A DNA stretch of 64,000 bases, from assembly GCF_003206615.1 (NCBI RefSeq), contig NZ_PZJW01000002.1, forward strand, positions 481,803-545,802. The letters run 5' to 3'. The stretch comes from Salinicola acroporae. Its GTDB lineage: Bacteria > Pseudomonadota > Gammaproteobacteria > Pseudomonadales > Halomonadaceae. Under the pieces are notes generated by a model. The model worked only from the letters and a program-made list of their open reading frames with translations, was not told where the DNA came from and did not search any database. Every line of letters starts with the position of its first letter. The stretch's first letter is position 1. This document shows, piece after piece, positions 29,712 to 38,396 of the stretch. The position numbers and the translations under genes are program-made.

Positions 29712-29830
29712 GTGCTGTCTGAAAAGTTGACGAGCGAAGGCAAGACAAGGCAAAAATCGGCGAAAACGGACCGGGCTGGCGCGCCAGTTCACGGGGTGTA
29801 AATGAGCATCTTGATCAGACCGGCGCTCCG
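29712..29830. repeat. Probable dispersed intergenic repeat
   Basis: Immediately after yehW. It has short imperfect terminal inverted repeats: GTCTGA near 29716 and TCAGAC near 29815. The centre is a purine-rich stretch (AAGGCAAGACAAGGCAAAAA), then a perfect 12-bp palindrome CTGGCGCGCCAG at 29776-29787. No protein-coding frame fits. Its word content resembles intergenic repeats I recall from other gammaproteobacterial genomes; the copy number cannot be checked in this window, where it occurs once. Confidence 0.5.
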
Positions 29831-29866
29831 GCATCGCACACCGACGTGATTTGCCCGTGCAGCCCT

Positions 29867-30802
29867 TTACGCCATGTTTCCCTGACCGGCGGTACTCCCC
29901 TCCTCATCGAAGGGGAAGTTATCGGTGGGCGGGATCTGCTTGCGCAACTGCCGAAGGAAGGCGTCCAGCGCCGGCGAGGCGTGCAGCGGCTTGCGCCGGA
30001 GAATGCCGATTTCCCGTGGCTCCTGCATGTTGACGGGCAACCGGGTGATAGCGTCGAGATTGAAGACGTCGACGCTGGAGGCCGGTAGCAGCGCGTAGCC
30101 GAGCTTCGCTCTCACCATGGCGATCGCCGAGCTCATGAAGCTCACCTCCCAGCTGGGCGCGACCTGCCTGCCGGCGTGTTCCATCGCCAGATCCGCGTAG
30201 TGCCTGGCACTCGAGCCCGGGGTCATGGCGATGTACGGCACCTGGTCGAGCCCGTACCAGGGCGATTCACTGCGCCTCACCACCCGTGGTGGCGTGATCA
30301 GCAGCAGATCGTCGTGGAACAGCGGCTGGAAATCGAGTTCCCGGTCCCGCTGCAGAGGCGACCCCAGCCCCATGTCGACCTCGCCCCTGCGCACCCAATG
30401 GTGGACCTGGTCGGCCAGGCCGTCGCGCAGGACCACGGTCACCTTGGGATGACGCTTGCGAAAGGCGGCGATGGCCCGTGGCAGCAACGATGAGGCCACC
30501 GAAGGCAGCCCGGCCACCGTGACCTTCCCCCGCTCGAGTTCGCGCACGTTGCGGGTATCGTCCAGCGCCAGCGACATGTCGGCGAGGATACGCCGGGCGT
30601 GGCCCAGAAACAGCGCCCCACCCTCCGTCAGGACCACGGTACGGGTATTGCGCGCGAACAGCGCGATGCCCAGTTCTCCTTCCAACTTTCGTATCAGATA
30701 GCTCAACGCAGGCTGCGACAGGTGAATGTCCTTCGCGGCCCGCGTGAAGCTGGCCAACTCGGCGGTTCGCACGAATGCCTGCAGTTGCCGCTGATGAAAC
30801 AT
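29867..30802 (-). CDS. LysR-family transcriptional regulator
   Basis: A 311-residue LysR regulator. The winged helix-turn-helix is at residues 1-60 (RTAELASFTRAAKDIHLSQP, then ALSYLIRKLEGELGIALF), followed by the linker helix and a two-lobe effector domain (about 90-295; ESPWYGLDQVPYIAMTPGSS contributes to the pocket). It is divergent from the AtuA-like gene with 106 bp between starts, the usual LysR arrangement for control of the adjacent operon. The effector is unknown, but a carboxylate or CoA-linked intermediate of that pathway is likely. Confidence 0.93.
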   Translation of the reverse strand: MFHQRQLQAFVRTAELASFTRAAKDIHLSQPALSYLIRKLEGELGIALFARNTRTVVLTEGGALFLGHARRILADMSLALDDTRNVRELERGKVTVAGLPSVASSLLPRAIAAFRKRHPKVTVVLRDGLADQVHHWVRRGEVDMGLGSPLQRDRELDFQPLFHDDLLLITPPRVVRRSESPWYGLDQVPYIAMTPGSSARHYADLAMEHAGRQVAPSWEVSFMSSAIAMVRAKLGYALLPASSVDVFNLDAITRLPVNMQEPREIGILRRKPLHASPALDAFLRQLRKQIPPTDNFPFDEEGSTAGQGNMA

Positions 30803-30825
30803 TTCGCCCCCGGATCGAAATTTTC

Positions 30826-30842
30826 TATCAATTCATAAGATA
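30826..30842. promoter_or_regulatory. LysR-type T-N11-A dyad (likely operator)
   Basis: TATC-N9-GATA forms a short dyad containing the T-N11-A pattern of LysR sites. It lies between the divergent regulator and the AtuA-like gene, 24 bp from the regulator start and 67 bp before the structural gene, in AT-rich DNA. Confidence 0.5.
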
Positions 30843-30908
30843 TATGGCTTTGCCTGATCCTGTCGCGCTACGCCATTGTTTTTCGATATTCGATGCCACG
30901 GACCCCTC

Positions 30909-32270
30909 ATGCACCCTTCCTCTCGACGCATAGCGCATATCGGCTGCGGTGCCGGCTTTGCCGGTGATCGACCCGACGCGGCGATCGCGCTGGTGGCGGC
31001 ACTCGCCGAGCGCGACGGCCCGCGCTATCTGTTCTTCGAACTGCTGGCCGAACGTACCCTGGCCGAAGCCCAGTTGCGGCGGCTGGAAGACCCCGATCTT
31101 GGCTACGCCACGCACCTGTTCGCGTTTCTCGCGCCGATCCTCCGGCCCTGTCTGACTCACGGCATCCCGATCATTACCAACGGCGGCGCCGCCAACCCGG
31201 TGGCGGCGGCGCGTCGGCTGCGACGAGAACTCGAATCACAGGGGCTCGAGGCCCGCATCGCCTGCGTGCTGGGCGATGACCTGGGCGATGCGCTCGACGA
31301 CACGGCCGATTGGCTTCCCGCCGACTGTCCACGCGAGGAGATCGTCTCCTGCAACGTGTACATCGGTGCGGAGGCGGTCACGGAGGCGCTTCTCGGAGGG
31401 GCGGACATCGTCATCGGCGGGCGGCTGGCGGACCCTTCGATGGTGGTCGGTGCCTTGCGCCACGCCCACGGCTGGGAGGCCGACGACTGGCAGCACCTGG
31501 CGGTGGCCACGGCCGCCGGTCATCTGCTGGAGTGCGGCACCCAGGTCACCGGTGGCTATTTCGCGGATGCGGGACGCAAGGCGATTCCCGACCCTGCCCA
31601 CCTCGGCTGCCCGATCGCCGAAGTCGGCAGCGACGCCAGCCTGGTCCTCACCAAGACCCCGGGCAGCGGCGGCTGCGTCACCGAGCAGACGGTCAAGGAG
31701 CAACTGCTCTACGAGGTCCACGACCCTGCGGCCTACCTGACCCCGGACGTCACCCTCGATGTCTCCCGGGCGAGCCTGGAAACGGTGGGCCCGGATCGTG
31801 TCGCCATACACGGCATCCAGGGCCACCCGGCCCCGGCGACGCTGAAGGGCAACCTGGGGCTGCGCGGGCTGTGGTTCGGCGAGGCGGGAATCTCCTACGC
31901 CGGCCCCGGCGCGGTGGAGCGGGCCCGGCTGGCCATGGACATTCTGCGCCAGCGGCTGGATGACCGGTTGCCAGCGCTGCGGCCCCATTTCGATCTGATC
32001 GGCGTCGCCAGCCTGTTCAACGATGGCAGCGGGGAATGGTTGGCGGATCGTCTGCAGGATGCTCCCGCCGTCGAGGACGTCCGCCTGCGCCTGGGCCTCG
32101 TCGATCGCGATCGCGAGGCCGTCGAGCTGGCGCTGCAGGAGCTCGAGACGCTCTACCTCAACGGGCCGGCCGGCGGCGGCGGCGTCCGCCGACAGCTCGG
32201 CGAGTCGCTGCGCACCCGATCCTTCCTGATCGCGCGCGAACGGGTGACACCGTTCGTGACCTGGCCATGA
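30909..32270 (+). CDS. AtuA-like (DUF1446) protein, N-terminal part of a split AtuA family protein
   Basis: A 453-residue protein of the acyclic-terpene-utilisation AtuA / DUF1446 family. Characteristic parts are IGCGAGFAGDRPDAAIALV at the N-terminus, GIPIITNGGAANPVAAARRLRRE, DIVIGGRLADPSMVVGAL and TPGSGGCVTEQTVKEQL. Family members are thought to act in CoA-linked catabolism of branched or hydroxylated acids, but the reaction is not established. In P. aeruginosa AtuA the C-terminal domain is fused; here it is a separate gene 10 bp downstream. No atuC-H genes are present, so true terpene catabolism is not implied. First gene of an operon with a CitMHS transporter. Confidence 0.85.
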   Translation: MHPSSRRIAHIGCGAGFAGDRPDAAIALVAALAERDGPRYLFFELLAERTLAEAQLRRLEDPDLGYATHLFAFLAPILRPCLTHGIPIITNGGAANPVAAARRLRRELESQGLEARIACVLGDDLGDALDDTADWLPADCPREEIVSCNVYIGAEAVTEALLGGADIVIGGRLADPSMVVGALRHAHGWEADDWQHLAVATAAGHLLECGTQVTGGYFADAGRKAIPDPAHLGCPIAEVGSDASLVLTKTPGSGGCVTEQTVKEQLLYEVHDPAAYLTPDVTLDVSRASLETVGPDRVAIHGIQGHPAPATLKGNLGLRGLWFGEAGISYAGPGAVERARLAMDILRQRLDDRLPALRPHFDLIGVASLFNDGSGEWLADRLQDAPAVEDVRLRLGLVDRDREAVELALQELETLYLNGPAGGGGVRRQLGESLRTRSFLIARERVTPFVTWP

Positions 32271-32280
32271 GGTACCGACG

Positions 32281-32607
32281 ATGACACCTGACGTGCTACT
32301 CGCCGATGTCGCCCACGCCCGCGCCGGCGACAAGGGCAACACGCTGAACGTGGCGGTGTTCGCCTTCGAGCGCCGTCACTACGCCTGGCTCGAGCGACAC
32401 CTCTCCGAAGACGCGGTGGCGGCGCGCTTCGGCCATCGCCATCCGAACAGGGTAACGCGCTACTGCCTGCCCCAGCTCGCCGGCATCAACTTCGTCATCG
32501 AGGGCGCGCTGGAGGGCGGCGTCAACCAGAGTGCCACCCTCGACCGCCACGGCAAGAGCCTGAGCTATCTGCTGCTGGGCATGTGCCTGCCCTCGCCCGG
32601 GGATTGA
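32281..32607 (+). CDS. AtuA C-terminal-domain protein (small subunit of split AtuA-like pair)
   Basis: A 108-residue protein equal to the C-terminal domain of long AtuA proteins. The start LLADVAHARAGDKGNTLNVAV is the domain's signature, and the hydrophobic INFVIEGALEGGVNQSATLD closing strand is also conserved. Together with the preceding gene it would give about 561 residues, near full-length AtuA. The ATG is 10 bp after the previous stop, so the two are presumably a two-subunit form. Confidence 0.85.
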   Translation: MTPDVLLADVAHARAGDKGNTLNVAVFAFERRHYAWLERHLSEDAVAARFGHRHPNRVTRYCLPQLAGINFVIEGALEGGVNQSATLDRHGKSLSYLLLGMCLPSPGD

Positions 32608-32726
32608 ACGCGACCGGGGTCGTCGCGTCGTGACGATCGGCAGCCAGCGGAGGACGGTGCCATGGGCCTCGTTCCCATCCAAGAGGCGCCCAAGCGCCCC
32701 AACCTACGCCAACTCACGGAGCCATC

Positions 32727-34034
32727 ATGATAACAACGCTCGGATTCGTGATGATGCTGGGCATCATCGCACTGATACTGCTCAAACGACTGCCCCCGGT
32801 GGTCGCGTTCGCCCTCGTTCCGGTCGCTGCCAGCCTGCTGGCAGGCTTCACCCCCGCCGAGACCGGCGGTTTCATCAAGGATGGCCTGACCGCCGTCGCC
32901 CCGACCGCGACGCTGTTCATCTTCGCCATCCTCTATTTCGGGATCATGCGTGAACGCGGGATGTTCGACCCGCTGGTCAACTTCCTGATCAAGCGTACCC
33001 GCGGCGAGCCGCTCAGAGTCGCCATCGTCACCGTGCTGGTCGCCGCCATCGCCCATCTCGACGGCGTCGGCGCGGCGACCTTCCTGCTCACGATTCCGGC
33101 CTTCCTGCCGCTCTACCAGCGCCTCAACATGAGCCCGCTGATCCTGCTCTGCCTGGTCGGGCTGAGTGCCGGGGTGATCAACATGGTGCCCTGGGGCGGC
33201 CCCACGGCCCGCGCGGCGGCCACCGCCGGCGTGGACGCCTCGGAACTGTGGCTCCCGCTGATACCGGTACAGGCGCTGGGGATCGTGCTGCTGCTGGGAT
33301 TGGCGAGCTACTTCGGCATCAAGGCGCAGCGCCACAACCGGGTCACCGGGCACGGCCATGCCAGCGGCGACATGAGCGCCTACCTGCTGCCGCCGCGGGA
33401 AACGGCACTGCCACTCAGCGATTGGCGCTACTGGGCCAACGTGGGGCTGACGCTGATCATTCTGCTGATCCTGTTCACCGGCGCCTTCCCGCTCTACGCC
33501 AGCTTCATGGTCGGTCTCGGCATCGCCCTGCTGCTCAACTACCCGCGTCCGGAAGCTCAGGGCAAGGAACTGGCCAGGCATGCCAACGATGCACTGCAGA
33601 TGGCGCTGGTGATGCTCGCCGCCGGCATCCTGCTCGGTATCCTGGCCGGCGCCGGCATGTCCGATGGCATGGCCGGTGCGCTGATCGAGCTGCTACCGGC
33701 GGGGTCGGCGAGCGTACTGCACTTGATCGTCGGCTTCTTCGGCGTTCCCCTGGGAATGCTGTTCTCGCCGGACGCCTACTATTTCGCGCTGATGCCGATC
33801 GTGCGCGACATCGCCACCGCCGCCGGCGTCCCCGTGGAGGCGGTCGCCCGCGCGATGCTGATCGGCGAGAACACCGGCTTCAGCATCAGCCCGGTGGTGC
33901 CCAGCGTCTACCTGGCCATCGGCCTGGCCGGCGTCGAGCTGCGTGAACATCTCAAGTTCACCTTCCTGTGGGCCTGGGGTATCGGCATCATCCTGCTCGC
34001 CTTCGCCTGGCTGATCGGCGCCATCGGTGGCTGA
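32727..34034 (+). CDS. CitMHS-family carboxylate transporter
   Basis: A 435-residue inner-membrane carrier with about twelve helices, of the CitMHS (metal-citrate:proton symporter) family. Key parts are IAHLDGVGAATFLLTIPAFLP, GVINMVPWGGPTARAAATAG and GENTGFSISPVVPSVYLAIGL, which hold the conserved polar residues of the two halves. CitMHS carriers take up divalent metal complexes of citrate and other tri- or dicarboxylates. It lies 119 bp after the AtuA pair and overlaps the following hydrolase gene by 8 bp, so uptake and breakdown of one carboxylate substrate is the likely theme. Confidence 0.9.
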   Translation: MITTLGFVMMLGIIALILLKRLPPVVAFALVPVAASLLAGFTPAETGGFIKDGLTAVAPTATLFIFAILYFGIMRERGMFDPLVNFLIKRTRGEPLRVAIVTVLVAAIAHLDGVGAATFLLTIPAFLPLYQRLNMSPLILLCLVGLSAGVINMVPWGGPTARAAATAGVDASELWLPLIPVQALGIVLLLGLASYFGIKAQRHNRVTGHGHASGDMSAYLLPPRETALPLSDWRYWANVGLTLIILLILFTGAFPLYASFMVGLGIALLLNYPRPEAQGKELARHANDALQMALVMLAAGILLGILAGAGMSDGMAGALIELLPAGSASVLHLIVGFFGVPLGMLFSPDAYYFALMPIVRDIATAAGVPVEAVARAMLIGENTGFSISPVVPSVYLAIGLAGVELREHLKFTFLWAWGIGIILLAFAWLIGAIGG

Positions 34035-34749
34035 TCGCGTCGCCGGTCCGGCCGGTCGATTGACCGCCCTGCCCGGTACGCTGCTGCCGCCGACGATCTT
34101 CGAACCGGTAGCGCTGGAAGCGGGCTGGACGTGGGAATCCCTCGACTGGCTTGCCGGGCCGGGCGCCGGCGACCTGGAGCTCGCTGCCGGGGAGATCGTT
34201 GCCCGCTGGCCCGCCCGGGAGCCAGGCTACCGGCTGCTGGTAGGCCACTCGGCCGGCGGCGTCGTGGCATTGCAGGTCGCGGCAGCGCTGGGCGAGTGCC
34301 TCGACGGCCTGGTCCTGGTCGATACCGGCGCCAGCGCCGCCCGTCATGGCGATCCCGATCTGCCGCAGCGCCTGCGGGCGCAGTGGGGGCCGGCGTTCAT
34401 CGACGCCTTCCTGTTGCGCTGCGTCGGACGGGAAGCACTGGATCGCCACGGCGATGCACTGCGTCGCTACGCCCTTGCCACTGGCCCCGAACGCGCCCAT
34501 CGCGCCATGACGAGCCTGCGTGGTCTCGACCTCGCCTCGCGGCTTGGCGATATCCGCTGTCCGACGCTCATCCTCCACGGCATCCGCGACCCGGCTCGCT
34601 CGCTTCGACACGCCCGGGAGCTGGCCACCGGTATCGCCGGCGCGCGGCTCAAGACGCTCGACGCCGGTCACACCCCGATGCTCGAGCGCCCCGAGGCGGT
34701 GGCCAGCTGTCTCGACGGTTTTCTCGCCAGGTACCCCCAGTCAAAGTGA
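34027..34749 (+). CDS. Alpha/beta-hydrolase
   Basis: A 240-residue alpha/beta-hydrolase fold protein. The nucleophile elbow is VGHSAGG (Ser near residue 78); the acid is likely in HGIRDPARSL and the catalytic His in DAGHTPMLERPEAV near the C-terminus. The oxyanion region is around PGTLLPPTIFEP. The GTG start at 34027 overlaps the transporter stop by 8 bp. Such small hydrolases act on esters, lactones or CoA thioesters; in this operon opening of a lactone or ester of the imported acid is a plausible but unproven role. Confidence 0.82.
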   Translation: MADRVAGPAGRLTALPGTLLPPTIFEPVALEAGWTWESLDWLAGPGAGDLELAAGEIVARWPAREPGYRLLVGHSAGGVVALQVAAALGECLDGLVLVDTGASAARHGDPDLPQRLRAQWGPAFIDAFLLRCVGREALDRHGDALRRYALATGPERAHRAMTSLRGLDLASRLGDIRCPTLILHGIRDPARSLRHARELATGIAGARLKTLDAGHTPMLERPEAVASCLDGFLARYPQSK

Positions 34750-34750
34750 C

Positions 34751-34792
34751 GTTAGCCAAAGTCGGTTAACCAAAAGTGCCGTTAGCCAAAGT
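34751..34792. repeat. Triplicated 12-13 bp motif at convergent gene ends
   Basis: GTTAGCCAAAGT occurs at 34751-34762 and again at 34781-34792, with a variant GTTAACCAAAAGT between at 34765-34777. The last copy encodes the final residues (YFG) and stop of the reverse-strand SDR gene, so the others look like duplicated fragments of that gene end. Confidence 0.7.
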
Positions 34793-35543
34793 ACTGGGCA
34801 CCGTTGATATCGATGATGGTGCCGGAGACGAAAGCCGCCCCGTCGCTGGCCAGCCACAGTGCCGCCGAAGCGACGTCCTCGGGCAATCCGGCCCGCCCGG
34901 CGGGAATCGTCTCGAGGGTGGCGCGCTTCGATTCGTCGGTGGTGAAGGTGGCGTGAAACGGCGTCGCCTCGATGAAGCCCGGCGCCAGCGCATTGACGGT
35001 GATGCCGCGACCGGCCACCTCCTTGGCCAGCCCCCGGGTGAAGCCGAACAGCGCCGCCTTGGCGGTGGCATAGGCCGTCGCGCCGGGGTGGCCGCCGTTG
35101 CGCGCGGCCAGCGAGGAGACGGTCACGACGCGCCCGCCATCGCGAAACAGCGGAAGCAGGTGGTGGGTGACCAGAAACACCGAGTCCACGTTGAGCGCCT
35201 GTACCCGACGCCACAGCGAGAACGGCATCTCCTCGATGGTCGAACGCTGAATCAGGCCGCCGGCGTTGTTGACCAGAATATCGACACCGCCGACTTCCTC
35301 CCCCAGCCATCTGGCGAACCCTTCGACGGCGGTTTCGTCGGTCACGTCCAGCGACCGCGCCAGCGCCGGTTCGCCGCCGCTGGCGGTCAGCGCTGCCAAT
35401 CTCCCGGCATCAGGCTCGTGGGAGCGATAAGTGATCACCAATCGCGCCCCGGCAGCGGCCAGCGCCTGGGCGATGGCGAAACCGATCCCCACCCCGCCAC
35501 CGGTGACGACGGCGACTCGTCCCTTCAGTTGATCGTCTGGCAT
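34782..35543 (-). CDS. Short-chain dehydrogenase/reductase
   Basis: A 253-residue NAD(P)-dependent SDR of the FabG-like classical type. The cofactor motif is TGGGVGIG (about 14-21), the NNAG motif follows at about 86-89, and the catalytic set is Ser in VVTVSSLAA with YATAK (Tyr and Lys). YRSHEP after the second strand would favour NADPH by its Arg. The ATG at 35543 has GGAAG upstream. It converges with the hydrolase operon. Specific substrate unknown; a hydroxy/keto acid of the neighbouring pathway is possible. Confidence 0.9.
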   Translation of the reverse strand: MPDDQLKGRVAVVTGGGVGIGFAIAQALAAAGARLVITYRSHEPDAGRLAALTASGGEPALARSLDVTDETAVEGFARWLGEEVGGVDILVNNAGGLIQRSTIEEMPFSLWRRVQALNVDSVFLVTHHLLPLFRDGGRVVTVSSLAARNGGHPGATAYATAKAALFGFTRGLAKEVAGRGITVNALAPGFIEATPFHATFTTDESKRATLETIPAGRAGLPEDVASAALWLASDGAAFVSGTIIDINGAQYFG

Positions 35544-35592
35544 CTGACTTCCTTTCCCGGTGATCGTGAAGTGCATCGATACCGGCATTGAG

Positions 35593-35880
35593 TCAGCAAG
35601 TGGTGGCCAAAATCAACCGCAGGGCAGGACTGGCGCCACCGACCGGCGTGGCCGTGACCCAGCCGTCGCTCTCGAGTTCGGCCGCCGCCCGGCGGACAAG
35701 CGCGTGCTCGAGGCCCAGACGACGGGATACCAGTGCCGTGGAGACGCCGCTGTCACCCGCTACGCTGGAGTGACGAATCGCCAGCAGCACCAGCGCCGCC
35801 AGCGGGTCGAGTTCGGGATGTTCGGCCTGCAGCGTCGCCAGTCGACGCTGCAGAGCCTCCGGGTCGAGCGGTTCAGGCAA
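35593..35880 (-). CDS. Small winged-helix-like protein coupled to the FdhF/YdeP-like gene
   Basis: A 95-residue basic/acidic mixed protein. The middle (LAALVLLAIRHSSVAGDSGV, then STALVSRRLGLEHALVRRAAAELESDGWV) reads as a winged helix-turn-helix, with the tail VTATPVGGASPALRLILA as the wing. The start is a TTG at 35880 that overlaps the end of the molybdoenzyme gene by 8 bp, indicating translational coupling. It may be a regulator or an assembly partner of the enzyme. I do not know a named family. The start codon is inferred from the overlap, so the exact N-terminus is uncertain. Confidence 0.65.
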   Translation of the reverse strand: MPEPLDPEALQRRLATLQAEHPELDPLAALVLLAIRHSSVAGDSGVSTALVSRRLGLEHALVRRAAAELESDGWVTATPVGGASPALRLILATTC

Positions 35881-38236
35881 GTCGTGTGCTCGCCTCGAGC
35901 CTGACGGCGATCGACTTGGAGGCCGGGGTGTGACTGAAATCGCCCTTGTGGGAAAGCGGAATCAGCGGATTGGTTTCCGGATAGTAGGCTGCGGCGCAGC
36001 CCTGCGGGGTGTCGTAGGCGACGATCTTGAAGCCGTCGACACGGCGGACGACGCCATCGTCGGACTCGCCCACCAGGTCGACCCACTGACCGGCCTCGAA
36101 CCCGAGCCGCGCAATGTCGTCACGGTTGAGGAAGATCACCTGGCGACCGCCCTCGATGCCGCGATAGCGATCATCGTAACCGTAGACGGTGGTGTTGTAC
36201 TGGTCGTGGGAGCGCATCGTCTGCAGCGTCAGCCACCCTTCGCGCGAGGCGAGCTGCTGGTGCATCACCGCCGCTGGCAGCGGGTCAGCGGAAAATTCGG
36301 CCCTGCCGGTCGCGGTGCCGAACTCGAGCCCGGCCACCGGATTGGCGAGCCAGAACCCCCGCGGCACGCGCACGCGGCTATTGAAATCGTGAAACCCGGG
36401 AATCACCGCGGCGATATGCTCGCGGATGACGTCGTAGTCCTCGCGCATCGCTGCCCAATCGATGACCTTGTCAGCGATCGCCTCGTCGGCGAACAACCGC
36501 TCGGCAATGCCGGTCAGAATGGCGATCTCGGAGCGCAGCGACTGGTCCGCCGGCTTGTTGATCCCGGCCGAGCCGTGAACCATGCTCATCGAGTCTTCCA
36601 CCGTGATCAGTTGCGACTTCCCGGCCGCGTTGCGATCGATCTCGCTGCGGCCGATACACGGCAGGATCAGGGCCTGGTCTCCGGTAACCAGGTGACTGCG
36701 GTTGAGCTTGGTACTGATGAAGGCGGTCAGGCGGCAGTTGGCCATCGCCTTCTCAGTGACGACGCTGTCGGAAATGGCGCGGGTGAAGTTTCCGGCCAAG
36801 CCAATGAACACCTTGCCCGGCTGGTCACGCATCGCCTCGACCGCCGCCACCGAGTCGACACCATGTTCACGCGGCATCGGCCGCGCATATTTCGCCTCCA
36901 GCGCGTCGAGCAGCGCCTTCGACGGCTTTTCGAAGACGCCCATGGTGCGGTCGCCCTGGACGTTGGAGTGGCCGCGAACCGGCGAGGTGCCGGCACCGGG
37001 CTTGCCGAGGTTGCCGCGCAGCATCAACAGGTTGACGATCTCGCGCACTGTCGGCACGGAGTGCTTGTGCTGCGTGATGCCCATGGCCCAGCAGGCGATG
37101 GTGGCATTGGAGCGCGCATAGAGCTCGGCCGCCTGCTCCATCTCCTCCCGGGTCAGGCCGGACTGGGCTTCCAGCGTCGCCCACTCGGTCGCCTCGACGC
37201 GAGCACGGTAGGCTTCCAGGTGCGCGGTGTGTCGGTTCAGGAAGTCATGGTCGAGCACCGCCTCCCCGGCAGCATCGCGGGCGAAAAGCGCCTTGGCCAT
37301 CCCCCGCACCACGGCCATGTCGCCGCCCAGCTTGGGCCGGAAGTAGTGGCTGCTGATGCGATGGCTGCCGTTGTGCAGCATCTCCAGCGGCTTCTGCGGG
37401 TCGGCGAATTTCTCCAGCCCACGCTCCTTCAGGGTATTGAAGGTGACGATGGTCGCCCCGCGTTCCGCCGCCTCGCGCAGCACGCCGAGCATGCGCGGAT
37501 GGTTGGTGCCCGGGTTCTGGCCGAACACGAAGATCGCCTCGGCCTTCTCGAAATCTTCCAGCCGCGCGCTGCCCTTGCCGGTGCCCAGCGCGGCGTTGAG
37601 CGCCACGCCGCTGGCTTCATGGCACATGTTGGAGCAGTCCGGCAGGTTGTTGGTCCCGAACAGGCGCGCCAGCAGCTGGAACACGTAGGCGGATTCGTTG
37701 CACGCCTTGCCGGAGGTGTAGAAGATGCCGTCGTTCGGGGTCGGCAGCGCCTTGAGCTCGTCGGCGATCAGATCGAGCGCCTCGTCCCACGCCACCGGCT
37801 CGTAATGATCGGTCTCGGCGTTATAGCGCATCGGCTCGACCAGACGCCCCTGGTCCTCCAGCCGATAGTCGTCCCAGGTCTTGAGTTCGCTGACGCTGTA
37901 CTTGGCGAAGAACTGGCGGGTGACGCGCTTGGCGGTCGCTTCCCAGGTCACCGCCTTGACCCCGTTCTCGCAGAACTCGAACGACGAGCCGTGCTCGGGA
38001 TCGCCCCAGGCGCAGCCCGGGCAGTCGAACCCGTCGGGCTGGTTGAGCTTGAACAGCGAGCGGGCGTTGAGTGCCGGCGAGCGGCTGTGCAGCAGATGCC
38101 GGCCCACCGACTTCAGCGCGCCCCAGCCACCGGCCGGGTTGTGATAGTCGAATATCTTGGGTGCCTTGGCCGACGCGGCCCTTGGGGCATCCTCGGCGGG
38201 AGACTCGGGACGGGACTCTGGTTGAAACTGGGACAT
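35873..38236 (-). CDS. FdhF/YdeP-family molybdopterin oxidoreductase
   Basis: A 787-residue molybdenum enzyme of the YdeP family (formate-dehydrogenase alpha-like). N-terminal cysteines CPGCAWGD and EFCENG (three Cys, about 70-90) are the cluster-related motif of this group. The predicted molybdenum ligand Cys is in NLPDCSNMCHEASGVAL. FVFGQNPGTNHPRM and RGNLGKPGAGTSPVRGHSNV are molybdopterin-guanine-dinucleotide binding motifs. No Tat signal is visible, so it is likely cytosolic. E. coli YdeP is tied to acid resistance, but the substrate is not established. It is followed by the coupled small winged-helix gene; fdhD upstream supplies sulfur to the cofactor. Confidence 0.9.
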   Translation of the reverse strand: MSQFQPESRPESPAEDAPRAASAKAPKIFDYHNPAGGWGALKSVGRHLLHSRSPALNARSLFKLNQPDGFDCPGCAWGDPEHGSSFEFCENGVKAVTWEATAKRVTRQFFAKYSVSELKTWDDYRLEDQGRLVEPMRYNAETDHYEPVAWDEALDLIADELKALPTPNDGIFYTSGKACNESAYVFQLLARLFGTNNLPDCSNMCHEASGVALNAALGTGKGSARLEDFEKAEAIFVFGQNPGTNHPRMLGVLREAAERGATIVTFNTLKERGLEKFADPQKPLEMLHNGSHRISSHYFRPKLGGDMAVVRGMAKALFARDAAGEAVLDHDFLNRHTAHLEAYRARVEATEWATLEAQSGLTREEMEQAAELYARSNATIACWAMGITQHKHSVPTVREIVNLLMLRGNLGKPGAGTSPVRGHSNVQGDRTMGVFEKPSKALLDALEAKYARPMPREHGVDSVAAVEAMRDQPGKVFIGLAGNFTRAISDSVVTEKAMANCRLTAFISTKLNRSHLVTGDQALILPCIGRSEIDRNAAGKSQLITVEDSMSMVHGSAGINKPADQSLRSEIAILTGIAERLFADEAIADKVIDWAAMREDYDVIREHIAAVIPGFHDFNSRVRVPRGFWLANPVAGLEFGTATGRAEFSADPLPAAVMHQQLASREGWLTLQTMRSHDQYNTTVYGYDDRYRGIEGGRQVIFLNRDDIARLGFEAGQWVDLVGESDDGVVRRVDGFKIVAYDTPQGCAAAYYPETNPLIPLSHKGDFSHTPASKSIAVRLEASTRLA

Positions 38237-38396
38237 GCTGTTCCTTACACGTTCGGTGACGACCGGAAATCGCGGACGGATGCCCGCCGGCGCGCAGCGA
38301 TACGGTCGGCTTGGGTCGGCATGAGATTCTGGATCCGGTGTCGGCGCAAAGCGGCTGATGCCCGCGAGAAGCGACGAGCGCGCTGCAGACGTTGGT

